From Peptoniphilus stercorisuis (GTDB lineage Bacteria > Bacillota > Clostridia > Tissierellales > Peptoniphilaceae): a stretch of 64,000 nucleotides of DNA. Within the stretch, counting starts at the first letter, position 1; each line of letters starts with the position of its first letter. The notes under the pieces were generated by a model. That model was given only the letters and a program-made list of their open reading frames with translations, was not told where the DNA came from and searched no databases. Made by a program: the position numbers and the translations under genes. Below are positions 34,531 to 43,651 of this stretch, one piece after another. The stretch lies in contig NZ_JAGGLJ010000001.1 in assembly GCF_017874395.1 (NCBI RefSeq), positions 1 through 64,000 on the forward strand. Reading direction: 5' to 3'.

Positions 34531-35133
34531 TAATTAAATTAAAAATATAAAAAGTGTAAAGAATGTAAATTATTAGATTATAAAGAATTTAAATTTAGTC
34601 GTTCTGAAAATTTTCTAATTCTTAAGAGTTGGGAATTAGACAAAAAAAGATTTAAAGGATAGATTAAATTTAGAAGAAAAAAATGGAATCGAGTTATATG
34701 ATTTAACGAAAATATTACAACTAGAATGTAAAATATTGACGAATGAAGGTAGATAAAATAGTGATAGAACCAAAAAGGTTTAGTTGGATGACTTTGTTAA
34801 GATATTAAGAGAGTGAACTTTTAAGATTAGTTATTAGTTCATTCTCTTTTTTATTGCTAAAATGGCAAAAAAATACATAAAAAATAAAATAATTTATCAA
34901 TTTAGCAAAGTAATGCTTTATTATAGATAAGATATTAGGTATAATAAGTATAGTTATATTTTTATATATAGATTATTTATTACTTATTTATTAAGTCTTG
35001 GGTATAGTTTATTACCCTTTAATTTTTATATTTTTTTAATAAACTCCTTTGTTTGTTTTTTTAATTCCTTTAATAAGATAAATAACTTTTATGAAAATGT
35101 AACTAAATAAAAAGGTGAGAGATCACCTTTTTA

Positions 35134-35169
35134 TTTTTTTAAAAACTGTAATTTAAAATTTGGATATGT
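35134..35169 (+). repeat. 36-bp direct repeat, left copy
   Basis: A T-run followed by AAAAACTGTAATTTAAAA and TTTGGATATGT; the identical 36 bases recur at 41218-41253 just upstream of cas3. The two copies bracket the IS200 relic and the whole D-serine island. Behind the left copy comes GAGAGATGAAAATG, which looks like an orphan ribosome binding site and start codon. Confidence 0.9.
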
Positions 35170-35294
35170 AAGAGAGATGAAAATGTTAAAGTTTTTTGGA
35201 TACGTTCAGATATTTACAACTGAATGTCTTTTTGTAAATAGAAAATCTCCAATTAGACTATGTGTTCCATAAAGTTTTAGCGTTAAATCATTAA

Positions 35295-35935
35295 AAAAAA
35301 CTCTAGCGATAAAATAATATTGTAGACTGTAAACTACAAGAAAAATCACTAGATGTTTTTTATGTTAAATAATAATATACATAATTTATCAAAAATAAAA
35401 TAAAACTTGTAAATATCATATAGTGTTTGTACTAAAATATAGAATAAAAAATTTTTATGGATATAGAAGATCGGAAATATGAGTAATTTTAATAGAGTCT
35501 TGTAATAGGAAGGGATTAAATAAAATATGAGCAGAAGTATGTTCAGATCATGTTCATATTTTATTAGAAATACCACCCCAAATTATCATATTAAGTTTTA
35601 TAGGATTTCTAAAAGTGAAAATCAGTATAATTATATATTTAATTATGACAAAATTTAATATATAATTATAGGAATAGAAGTTTTTGGCATAGGGGATATT
35701 GTATTGATTTGGTAGAAAGAAATAAAAAAATGATAGAAGAATATATAAATAATAAGTTAAAAAATGATGAATTAACAGGATAATTAACCTTTGATGCATC
35801 AAATCTATTTAAGTAAGAAATAGTAAGTGATAGGCAATTTTTTATACCTTTTAGGTTTAGAAAGTAAAAAAGGTCCTTGTGCCTGTAAATTAAAAACCAC
35901 TAGCTAAGCCAGTGGATCTTTCTTATTATCTTAAA
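35295..35935 (+). mobile_element. tnpA: Decayed IS200/IS605-type element (tnpA pseudogene)
   Basis: A large imperfect palindrome (AAAAAACTCTAGCGAT ... ATCACTAGATGTTTTTT, 35295-35361, with an inner TTGTAG/CTACAA hairpin) precedes a broken Y1 transposase. Readable pieces are SDHVHILLEIPPQIII (the HUH-type histidine pair) at about 35543, then after a frame change NRSFWHRGYCIDLVERNKKMIEEYINNKLKNDELTG, stop, LTFDAS at 35664-35803. The upstream part (35375-35540) has many stops. The right end shows the hairpin CCACTAGCTAAGCCAGTGG at 35897-35915, as at IS200 right ends. The element cannot move by itself. Confidence 0.85.
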
Positions 35936-35939
35936 AATA

Positions 35940-36273
35940 GTTTTTTATACTTTCTATATTACTTGACATTAGTTTCTCTAATTCAGTAGTAGATTTAAAT
36001 TTTTTAGATATTTAATAGAATTATATGAATAGTATAATAAATCTTAATTTGTATTAGTTACTAAATTATTTTCAGATTTTAAAATTCAAATATTTATATA
36101 TAGTGATATAATTCTTTATTTTACAAATCTTTTAGTGTCTATAGAATACAGTGGTTAATAGTAGGTTTTATATAGTTCATATTGTTAATATCTAAATCAA
36201 ATTGTCATATTGTTATTATTAATTTATAGATAGCACTTGTTTCAATAATACTATATTTTTAAATATTAATAAT
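35940..36273. other. Gene-free AT-rich stretch
   Basis: No intact gene. On the minus strand a short piece reads FKSTTELEKLMSSNIESIK then stop (about 35938-36010), which looks like the tail of a lost coding sequence, but it is closed upstream by a stop. Nothing else is recognisable. Confidence 0.5.
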
Positions 36274-36846
36274 TTAAAAAATTGGTGGAGATATTGCAAA
36301 AATTATACCTGTAAAATCTTTAGTATTATTTTTCCATCTGTGGCCTGTATTTTTTTCTATTCTAACACTATCGCCTTTTTCTAAAAGAATAGATTTATCG
36401 TTTAATATAAGTGTTATTTCACCAATAGTACAAACGGCAACTTCTTCAGCATTATGTCTATTTAGACTTGTAGAGTTGATTTCTCCTGGTGCAAGAATCA
36501 TTTCACAAAGTTGAATAGCCCCTTTTAAATCTGGAGTAAGTAAATCATAGCGTAATTCTACATTTTTTTCTTCTGTATCTCCATCTTTTATATTAATTCT
36601 ATCTATTTTTTTTACTACTTCGACAGCACCTATTTCGTTATCTTCAGTCATAAATAAAGAAAATATTGGTACGTTTAGCGCATCTGAAATTGCTCTTAAA
36701 GTATTTAATGATGGGTTAGCTAAACCGCGTTCAATTTGACTTAGAAGTGAAGAAGAGACTCCGATAATTTCACTTAATTGTTTAATAGACATAGAATGTT
36801 CAATTCGTACAGATTTAATTTTTTCACCTAGTAATTTAATATTTAT
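36274..36846 (-). CDS. XRE-family regulator with C-terminal cupin domain; apparent ATA start
   Basis: With the start at ATA 36844-36846 the protein is 190 residues: an N-terminal helix-turn-helix (GEKIKSVRIEHSMSIKQLSEIIGVSSSLLSQIERGLANPS) and a cupin (residues about 110-185, ending KNTGHRWKNNTKDFTG). The first ATG in frame (36792) would remove helix 1 of the DNA-binding domain, and no ATG/GTG/TTG exists between it and the upstream stop. GAGGTG is placed 7 bases before the ATA. Cupin-XRE proteins sense small ligands, often amino-acid-like. It is divergent from dsdA, so control of D-serine catabolism is likely (inference). Confidence 0.75.
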   Translation of the reverse strand: MNIKLLGEKIKSVRIEHSMSIKQLSEIIGVSSSLLSQIERGLANPSLNTLRAISDALNVPIFSLFMTEDNEIGAVEVVKKIDRINIKDGDTEEKNVELRYDLLTPDLKGAIQLCEMILAPGEINSTSLNRHNAEEVAVCTIGEITLILNDKSILLEKGDSVRIEKNTGHRWKNNTKDFTGIIFAISPPIF

Positions 36847-36922
36847 GTGTAATCACCTCTTTAATGAATTTAATTATATCATAATTTTTATATTTGAGTA
36901 TTTATATAATGAATAAATTTAA

Positions 36923-36987
36923 AATAGTTAAATGTAATTTAATAATAGTTAAATACAGTTGACTTTTTGGCAGTGCTATTATAATAT
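36923..36987 (+). promoter_or_regulatory. dsdA promoter with two direct operator-like repeats
   Basis: TTGACT (36959-36964) and TATAAT/TAATAT (36980-36987) form a good promoter. Directly upstream, AATAGTTAAAT occurs twice (36923-36933 and 36944-36954) exactly 21 bp apart, that is two helical turns, a plausible site for the adjacent XRE-cupin regulator. Confidence 0.55.
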
Positions 36988-37032
36988 CTAAGCAAGAAAT
37001 CGTTTATCATTTTTAAATTTAAGGAGGGTTTT

Positions 37033-38352
37033 ATGGATATCAAAAATTTTTTAGAAAAAGAGCCTATACTAGATAATGTAAAGGATTTAAAACCAACAGT
37101 TTGGATTAATCCTGATCTTAAATATGGAGAAACAGCTTGGGAAAACATTGATATTAGTATAGAGGATATTAAAGAAGCAGATAAAAGATTAAGAAGGTTC
37201 GCTCCACTTTTAATGAAATATTTTGAAGACACAAAAGAATATAACGGAGTGATTGAATCTCCTCTTAAGAGAATAGACAAACTTGAAAATAAAATAAAAA
37301 ATGGATCGGAATTTGAAGGTGATTTATATCTTAAAATGGATTCGCACCTTGCAGTAGCGGGTTCGATAAAAGCTCGTGGAGGTATATATGAAGTACTATA
37401 TCTTGCAGAGAAATTAGCATTAGAAAATAATTTAATAACTATAGAAGATGATTATTCAGTGCTTGCAAGTGAAAGCAATAGAGATTTTTTTTCACAATAT
37501 ACAATTCAAGTAGGATCAACTGGAAATTTAGGATTATCGATAGGTATAACCTCTGCTACATTAGGATTTAATGTAATTGTTCACATGTCTAGTGATGCAA
37601 AAGAATGGAAGAAAAATTTATTAAGATCAAAAGGCGCTATTGTAAGAGAATATGATGGTGATTTTACAGCAGCAGTCAGTGAAGGACGAAAAGAATCTGA
37701 TGCAGATCCAAATTCATATTTTGTAGATGATGAAAATTCTAAAACTTTATTTTTAGGTTACGCTGTTGCAGCTCTTAGAATAAAAAAGCAATTTGAAGAA
37801 AAAGACATTACTATAAATGAAGACAATCCATTATTTGTATATATTCCTTGTGGTGTAGGAGGTTCTCCTGGAGGGGTTACTTTTGGTTTAAAGAAGATTT
37901 TTGGTGATTATGCACATGTATTTTTTATAGAACCAACGCATGCTCCATCTATGTTATTAGGAATGGCAACAGGACTTAATGAAAAAATTTCGGTTCAAGA
38001 CTTTGGAATTGATGGGAAAACTGAAGCGGATGGATTAGCAGTAGGACGTCCTTCTGGTTTTGTTGGATCTATTATGAAACCTATCTTAAGTGGTATTTTC
38101 ACAGTAGAGGATAAAAAACTATTTGATTATATGAGATTGTTAAATGAAACAGAAAATATAAAAATAGAACCCTCTTCTTGTGCAGCATTTGAAGGACCTT
38201 TAAAACTAAAAGAATATGAATTATCTAAAAACTATTTAGAAGACAATAGTTTAAATGATAAAATGAAGAATTCTACGCATATTATTTGGGCTACTGGTGG
38301 TAAACTTGTCCCTGAAAATATTATGCAAGAATATTTAAAAACTTACTTATAG
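37033..38352 (+). CDS. dsdA: D-serine ammonia-lyase (D-serine dehydratase)
   Basis: The product is 439 residues, the normal DsdA length. The PLP lysine lies in HLAVAGSIKARGGIYEVL (about residue 117), and the glycine loop for the phosphate is PCGVGGSPGGVTFGLK (about 278). GSTGNLGLSIGI is the conserved substrate loop. It converts D-serine to pyruvate and ammonia. AAGGAGGG precedes ATG 37033. The permease gene follows after 9 bases. Confidence 0.93.
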   Translation: MDIKNFLEKEPILDNVKDLKPTVWINPDLKYGETAWENIDISIEDIKEADKRLRRFAPLLMKYFEDTKEYNGVIESPLKRIDKLENKIKNGSEFEGDLYLKMDSHLAVAGSIKARGGIYEVLYLAEKLALENNLITIEDDYSVLASESNRDFFSQYTIQVGSTGNLGLSIGITSATLGFNVIVHMSSDAKEWKKNLLRSKGAIVREYDGDFTAAVSEGRKESDADPNSYFVDDENSKTLFLGYAVAALRIKKQFEEKDITINEDNPLFVYIPCGVGGSPGGVTFGLKKIFGDYAHVFFIEPTHAPSMLLGMATGLNEKISVQDFGIDGKTEADGLAVGRPSGFVGSIMKPILSGIFTVEDKKLFDYMRLLNETENIKIEPSSCAAFEGPLKLKEYELSKNYLEDNSLNDKMKNSTHIIWATGGKLVPENIMQEYLKTYL

Positions 38353-38361
38353 GAGGAAAAA

Positions 38362-39711
38362 ATGAATAATGAATTTATAACTATATTAGCTCTTTTAATA
38401 GGAATTGCTGTATTGATAATTGGTACTGTAAAGCTTAAGATTCATCCATTTTTTTCACTTTTAGCAGCATCTTTTACTTTTGGAATAATTTCAGGAATGG
38501 GAATGGAAAATGCATTGGAAGCATTTACTGAAGGAATGGGAGGTACTATTGCAGGAATTGGAATAGTAATTGCAATAGGTACTGTTACAGGATCTTTATT
38601 AGAAAAAAGTGGTGCAGTAGAAACTATGGCACAAAGTATATTAAAAGTTACAGGAGAGAAACATGCATCTCTTGGACTTGCAATAACAGGATATTTGGTA
38701 TCGATTCCAGTATTTTGTGATGCTGCAGTTGTATTACTTGCACCAATCGCAAAGAGAATTTCAAAAGATACTAAAATATCTATGACTGCACTTGCAGTAT
38801 CTCTTACAATGGGACTACATGCAACTCATATGTTTGTTCCGCCAACTCCAGGACCTTTAGCTGTAGCTGGAATTTTAGGCGCAGATCTTGGATATGTTAT
38901 AGGATTTGGAGCAATAGTTTCCATTCCAGTAATGTTAGTAGCTCATTTTCTTGGTGATAAAATGGGTAAAAAATATTATTTTGTACCAGATGATATTGAA
39001 GAATTAGATGAAAACCATACTTTGCCATCTCCATTTATGTCATTTATTCCAATTATATTGCCAGTAATATTAATGTTAATAAAGACATTTTCAGATATGA
39101 CAATAGGGAAAGAAGGAGCTAATAATTTAGCTGTAAATATTATAAATTTTGTGGGAACTCCGATGATAGCATTATTGATAGGTATGATAATCGCTTTAAT
39201 AGGATATTTTAAGATTTTTCCTGGGGATAAATCAGTATATTCTTTTGATGGAGAATTCGGGGAATCTTTAAAGACTGCTGGACAGATTGTATTAATAGTA
39301 GGAGCAGGAGGAGCTTTTGGAGGAGTATTAAAAGCATCAGAACTTCAAAATATTTTAGTGGATTTTTTCTCTGGAATCGACATTGGTATATTAGCACCAT
39401 TTATAATAGGGGCAATTTTTAGAACAGCTATAGGATCTGGAACAGTTGCAATGGTAACAGCAGCAAGTATGTTAGCTCCATTATTAGATGTTTTAGGAAT
39501 GGGTTCTCCAATGGGACGAGTTATAGCTATGCTTGCATGTGCATCTGGTGGATCAATGATATTTCATGCTAATGATGACTATTTCTGGGTAGCTTCTTCT
39601 ACTATGGGAATAGATACGGGAACAGCTTATAAAACTTTTACTGTAGCATCAATTGCTCAATCAATAACAGGTATAATAGTTGTATTCATTTTAAAAGCTA
39701 TTTTACTTTAA
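38362..39711 (+). CDS. GntP-family permease, probable D-serine transporter
   Basis: The product is 449 residues with about twelve to fourteen hydrophobic segments. SIPVFCDAAVVLLAPIAKRIS and HMFVPPTPGPLAVAGILGAD are GntP signature regions; the end region has ACASGGSMIFHANDDYFWVAS. Relatives include gluconate permeases and the D-serine transporter DsdX. The position between dsdA and a D-amino-acid PLP enzyme favours D-serine as substrate (inference). A strong AGGAGG site precedes ATG 38362. Confidence 0.85.
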   Translation: MNNEFITILALLIGIAVLIIGTVKLKIHPFFSLLAASFTFGIISGMGMENALEAFTEGMGGTIAGIGIVIAIGTVTGSLLEKSGAVETMAQSILKVTGEKHASLGLAITGYLVSIPVFCDAAVVLLAPIAKRISKDTKISMTALAVSLTMGLHATHMFVPPTPGPLAVAGILGADLGYVIGFGAIVSIPVMLVAHFLGDKMGKKYYFVPDDIEELDENHTLPSPFMSFIPIILPVILMLIKTFSDMTIGKEGANNLAVNIINFVGTPMIALLIGMIIALIGYFKIFPGDKSVYSFDGEFGESLKTAGQIVLIVGAGGAFGGVLKASELQNILVDFFSGIDIGILAPFIIGAIFRTAIGSGTVAMVTAASMLAPLLDVLGMGSPMGRVIAMLACASGGSMIFHANDDYFWVASSTMGIDTGTAYKTFTVASIAQSITGIIVVFILKAILL

Positions 39712-39723
39712 AGGGGGATAAAA

Positions 39724-40818
39724 ATGAAACTAAATGAACTTAAAACTCCGTCTATAATTTTAGATTTAGATATATTAGAAAAAAACTTACAAAAATTCCA
39801 TTCACTGGCAAGTGAGAATAACAAAGAGATTTGGCCTATGATAAAAACTCATAAATCTTCAGAGATATTGCAAATGCAAAAAAAATTTGGATCCAATGGA
39901 GTTCTTTGCGGAACGCTTGATGAATGTGAACTAGCAGCGGATGTTGGATTTAATAATGTAATGTATGCTTATCCTGTAAGTGATATTATTTCAATAAAAC
40001 GAATTATTGAGATTTCAAAAAAGACAAATTTTATACTTAGAATTGATGATGTTAAAGTTGCAAAAATTGTAAATAATATTGCAAAAGAAAAAGATATAAA
40101 AATAAATTATACATTAATAATAGATTGTGGACTTCATAGATTTGGTGTAAGAAAAGAAGATGCTATAGATACGATTAAAAAAATTAATCAATATGAAAAC
40201 TTAATATTTAAAGGAATTTCTACACATCCTGGTCATGTATATAGTGCTACTAAAAATTCTGAAGTGCAAAAATATGTTGAAGATGAAATAAATACTCTCA
40301 AATATGTAAAAAATGAATTAGATAAAGAAAATATTATTTATGAAATAATAAGTTCTGGATCAACACCTACATTTTTGTATGCAGTTGAAAGTGATGTAAT
40401 AAATATTTTTCATCCAGGAAACTATGTTTATTTAGACGCAATTCAAATGTCTTTAGGAATTGCAAAAGAAGAAGATTGCGCTCTTAGAGTATTGGCCTCA
40501 ATAATATCAAATCCAAGAGACGGTGACTATCTTTTAGATGCGGGAGCAAAGAGTATAGGACTTGATAAAGGTGCACATGGTAATGATTCAATAATAGGAC
40601 ATGGAAAAATAATTGGACATTCTGAAGCTGTAATAGAAAGTTTATCTGAAGAAGTTGGAAAAGTAAAAGCAAAAGATTTGAAAGTATCAGAAAGAATTCA
40701 AATAATACCAAATCATTCATGTTCAACAGCAAATTTAACTAGCTTTATATATGGGTATCGAGGAGAAAATATAGAACAAATTATTAACGTAGATATAAGA
40801 GGAAATTCAAAGAAATAA
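39724..40818 (+). CDS. D-threonine aldolase / D-serine dehydratase-like PLP enzyme (alanine-racemase fold)
   Basis: The product is 364 residues. TPSIILDLDILEKNL and WPMIKTHKSSEI contain the PLP lysine (about residue 43) of the DSD1/D-threonine aldolase family; GISTHPGHVY and SGSTPTFLY are phosphate-binding blocks; IIPNHSCSTANL carries the conserved His and Cys that bind a divalent metal in this family. It probably cleaves or deaminates D-3-hydroxy amino acids, complementing DsdA. It is the last gene of the island operon. Confidence 0.85.
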   Translation: MKLNELKTPSIILDLDILEKNLQKFHSLASENNKEIWPMIKTHKSSEILQMQKKFGSNGVLCGTLDECELAADVGFNNVMYAYPVSDIISIKRIIEISKKTNFILRIDDVKVAKIVNNIAKEKDIKINYTLIIDCGLHRFGVRKEDAIDTIKKINQYENLIFKGISTHPGHVYSATKNSEVQKYVEDEINTLKYVKNELDKENIIYEIISSGSTPTFLYAVESDVINIFHPGNYVYLDAIQMSLGIAKEEDCALRVLASIISNPRDGDYLLDAGAKSIGLDKGAHGNDSIIGHGKIIGHSEAVIESLSEEVGKVKAKDLKVSERIQIIPNHSCSTANLTSFIYGYRGENIEQIINVDIRGNSKK

Positions 40819-40850
40819 TTTAAAGATTTATTATTAAACTATTAAAAAAT

Positions 40851-40916
40851 AAAAAACTCTAGTGATAAACTAATATTGTAGAAATTAACTACAAGAAAAG
40901 ATCATTAGAGTTTTTT
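40851..40916 (+). repeat. Second copy of the IS200-type palindromic end
   Basis: AAAAAACTCTAGTGAT and ATCATTAGAGTTTTTT form the outer stem and TTGTAG/CTACAA (40876-40894) an inner hairpin. It matches 35295-35361 in the same orientation over about 70 bases with differences. No transposase follows. Behind dsdA operon it can also act as a transcription terminator. Confidence 0.8.
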
Positions 40917-40918
40917 AT

Positions 40919-41279
40919 ATTAAATGAAACTTTAAAGATGATATTGTTTTTATGACAAAATTTATTAATAAAACCATAAAAAATAAATATATAAAATTTT
41001 ATGATATTATAAAAAATGATAGTTATTAGAGATAGGTAAATAGTAATATAATATATAATTAATTAAATAACGATAAAATAAATAAAAATTATTATTTGAA
41101 TTATAAAATTTGTTAAAGAAATAAATATTAAATAGTAGAACTATATATATTAATGGACCATGATTTTAAGTTTATATTGTTACTGTAATGAAAAGAATTG
41201 ATGAGTCCAGTGAGAATTTTTTTTAAAAACTGTAATTTAAAATTTGGATATGTTAATATACAAGTAAAGAGGTGATTAT
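40919..41279. other. Gene-free region before cas3, with right 36-bp repeat
   Basis: AT-rich and without a gene. Bases 41218-41253 are the right copy of the 36-bp repeat found at 35134. They run directly into TATGTTAATATACAAGTA (41249-41266), which recurs at 51000-51017 before the second effector cassette, then AAAGAGGTGATT, the cas3 ribosome binding site. The region therefore probably holds the cas promoter. Confidence 0.65.
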
Positions 41280-43643
41280 ATGGTAAATCTAATAGCTCAT
41301 ATAAATTCTTTTGGAAAAAAGCAAAGTATACTTGAACATTGTGAAAACGTTTCTCGAATTTGTTCTATTTTTTGTGACAGTATAGGCTTTAAGAATACTG
41401 GAAAGATTTTAGGATATTTACATGATATGGGCAAGTGTAGAGATTCTTTTACTGAATATTTAATTAAATCTTATATGTCAACTCAAGATGAGTCTATTAA
41501 AGTGCCTGCAAAATCAGACCATTCAACGATTGGCGCTAAATTTATTTATAAATATAATATAGAAGAAAACTCAATATCAAAATTATATAAAGAAATAATT
41601 GCTCAAGTCGTAATGTCACATCACACAGGACTTAATAATTTTATAGATATAAATGGCAATGAAGATTTTTTAAATAGATTAAATAGAGATTTTGAATATG
41701 AAGAGGAATGTATCGAAAACTTCTACAAATACATAATAGAAAAGGAAGAATTTGAAAAACTTTTCAATAAAGGTTTAGAAGAAATTAAAGTTTTTATGAA
41801 AAATTGTAATAAGAGATATGATATATCTAATTTAATTAATTTTTTATTTTCAGCTTTAATTGATGCAGATAGGCTTGATGCCTTTAATTTTGATTTGAAT
41901 TTAGAGTATGAAGAACAAGAAAATAAATTTATAGATTATAGTAAAAATTTAGAAAAGTATATTAAAAAGTTTAAAGTAAATAATGAAATAGATAAACTTA
42001 GAAGCGAAATTTCAAATATTTGTTTAGAAAAAAGTTCTTTGCAAAAAGGAATATATGATTTAACAGTACCTGTCGGTGGCGGGAAGACGATTTCTTCAAT
42101 GAGGTTTGCGCTTAATCATGCAATAAAGCATAAAAAAGAAAGAATTATTTATATAATGCCCTATATTTCAATAATAGAGCAAAATGCAGAAGTGATTAAA
42201 AAAGCTACTGGATCAAACTTATTAGAGTTTCATTCAAATGTAATAAGAGATGAAGAGGAAATAGGGGATTTTAAAGAATATATCAATTCTAGAAAGAAAA
42301 AAACCTATGAAGATAGATGGGATAATGATCTTATATTTACATCATTAGTTCAGTTTTTAAATGTTTTTTATTCAAAACCAACGAGAAATAATAGAAGACT
42401 AAATAGTCTTAAAAATTCGGTAATAGTATTTGATGAAGTTCAATCAATTCCATACTATACTAGAACATTGTTTTTTTATGCTATAGGATTTTTAGAAAAA
42501 TATTTAAATACAACAATTCTTTTAATGACTGCAACACAACCTAAATTTAATGAAGATTTAATAAGGCTTGGATATAAAGAGCCTATTAAATTAATAGAAA
42601 ATGAAGAAAAGTATTTTGAGAAATTTAAAAGAGTAAATATTTTAGATAAGACTGAAAATATTTTAACAACAGAAGAAGATGTAAATATATTAATTAATGA
42701 AGAAATAAAAGATGTAAGTTCAATATTATTTATAGTAAATACTAAAAAAACTGTAGATTTTGTAAAAAACTCTATTTCATCAGATGAATATGAAGTAATT
42801 ACATTAAATACAAATTTTTGTCCAGAACACAGAAGTGAAATAATTAAAGAAACAAAGAAGAAATTAAAAGATATTCAAGATAAAAAAAGAGATAAAAAAT
42901 TAATTATGATAAGTACTCAATTAATTGAAGCTGGAGTGGATATAAGTTTTGAAAAAGTAATAAGATCTCTATCTTCATTAACATCAATAGCTCAGTCTTC
43001 TGGAAGATGCAATAGAAATAAAGAAAGAGAAATAGCAGATGTAATAATAGTAAACTTTAGTCCAAGTAGAGAAAGTTTAAAAAATTTAAAGGATATTCAA
43101 AAAGGGAAAAATATTATGAAGGACTTATTAGCTTATGGAAAAGAAATAGAAAACTTTGATTATCTATCAAAAGCATCTCTAGATGAGTATTTTAAATGTG
43201 AAAATGATGAAATAGATAAAAAAGAATATGATTTTATATTTAAAAATACAACTCTTTCTGATTTATTTTCTATAAATAATGATGGCAAAAATAGCAATAA
43301 GCCTGGAGCAGGAAAGTTAGTTCTTAACTCAGCAATAAAAGATGTAAAAGAAAATTTTTATGTAATAGAGGAAAATAATAAATCTATAATAGTTCCCTAC
43401 AAAGAGGGAGAAGATATAATTGAGAATTTAAACTCTCAAAGAGAAATACCAGATATTAAGAAAATTTTACAAAAATCACAAAGATATTCTTTAAATATAT
43501 ATGAAAATACATTTAAAGATTTAGTTGAAAAAGGGGCGATTTATGAACTTAAAATAGAAGGAATATATGCACTAGTAAGTACATATTATGGAGAAAATGG
43601 TTTAGATTTAGAGGGAGAAAATGTAGAGGATTTTATATTTTGA
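41280..43643 (+). CDS. cas3: CRISPR-associated helicase-nuclease Cas3 (type I-C)
   Basis: The product is 787 residues with an N-terminal HD nuclease domain (SILEHCENVS; GYLHDMGKCR about residue 50; VVMSHHTG about 118) and a superfamily 2 helicase: VPVGGGKTISS (Walker A, about 265), FDEVQSIP (DExH box, about 383), MTATQP (about 415), STQLIEAGVDISF and SSGRCNRN (motifs V/VI). It degrades DNA marked by Cascade. It is the only cas3 in the window and so would have to serve both effector sets. Start ATG 41280 with AGAGGTGATT. Confidence 0.95.
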   Translation: MVNLIAHINSFGKKQSILEHCENVSRICSIFCDSIGFKNTGKILGYLHDMGKCRDSFTEYLIKSYMSTQDESIKVPAKSDHSTIGAKFIYKYNIEENSISKLYKEIIAQVVMSHHTGLNNFIDINGNEDFLNRLNRDFEYEEECIENFYKYIIEKEEFEKLFNKGLEEIKVFMKNCNKRYDISNLINFLFSALIDADRLDAFNFDLNLEYEEQENKFIDYSKNLEKYIKKFKVNNEIDKLRSEISNICLEKSSLQKGIYDLTVPVGGGKTISSMRFALNHAIKHKKERIIYIMPYISIIEQNAEVIKKATGSNLLEFHSNVIRDEEEIGDFKEYINSRKKKTYEDRWDNDLIFTSLVQFLNVFYSKPTRNNRRLNSLKNSVIVFDEVQSIPYYTRTLFFYAIGFLEKYLNTTILLMTATQPKFNEDLIRLGYKEPIKLIENEEKYFEKFKRVNILDKTENILTTEEDVNILINEEIKDVSSILFIVNTKKTVDFVKNSISSDEYEVITLNTNFCPEHRSEIIKETKKKLKDIQDKKRDKKLIMISTQLIEAGVDISFEKVIRSLSSLTSIAQSSGRCNRNKEREIADVIIVNFSPSRESLKNLKDIQKGKNIMKDLLAYGKEIENFDYLSKASLDEYFKCENDEIDKKEYDFIFKNTTLSDLFSINNDGKNSNKPGAGKLVLNSAIKDVKENFYVIEENNKSIIVPYKEGEDIIENLNSQREIPDIKKILQKSQRYSLNIYENTFKDLVEKGAIYELKIEGIYALVSTYYGENGLDLEGENVEDFIF

Positions 43644-43651
43644 GGTGAAGT

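Larger units (their letters stand above)
34202..35294. other. Gene-free decayed zone
   Basis: No intact gene. It contains a low-complexity AAAAAATGT block (34463-34530), a short open plus-strand stretch ending at about 34756 (LEEKNGIELYDLTKILQLECK) that may be a gene remnant, a terminator-like hairpin at 34807-34850 (AGAGAGTGAAC / GTTCATTCTCT plus T-run), and another at 35109-35132 (AAAAAGGTGA / TCACCTTTTT). A 36-bp repeat starts at 35134. I do not recognise the origin of the first 600 bases. Confidence 0.7.

Noticed and set aside
35349-35802. Two minus-strand open frames of 75-82 codons
   Set aside because: They run antisense to the readable plus-strand remains of the IS200 transposase (DHVHIL, FWHRGY), which explain the region better.
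41140-41215. GGACC ... GAGTCC pairing as a structured RNA before cas3
   Set aside because: The stem is short, the loop of about 50 bases is AT-rich, and nothing supports conservation.
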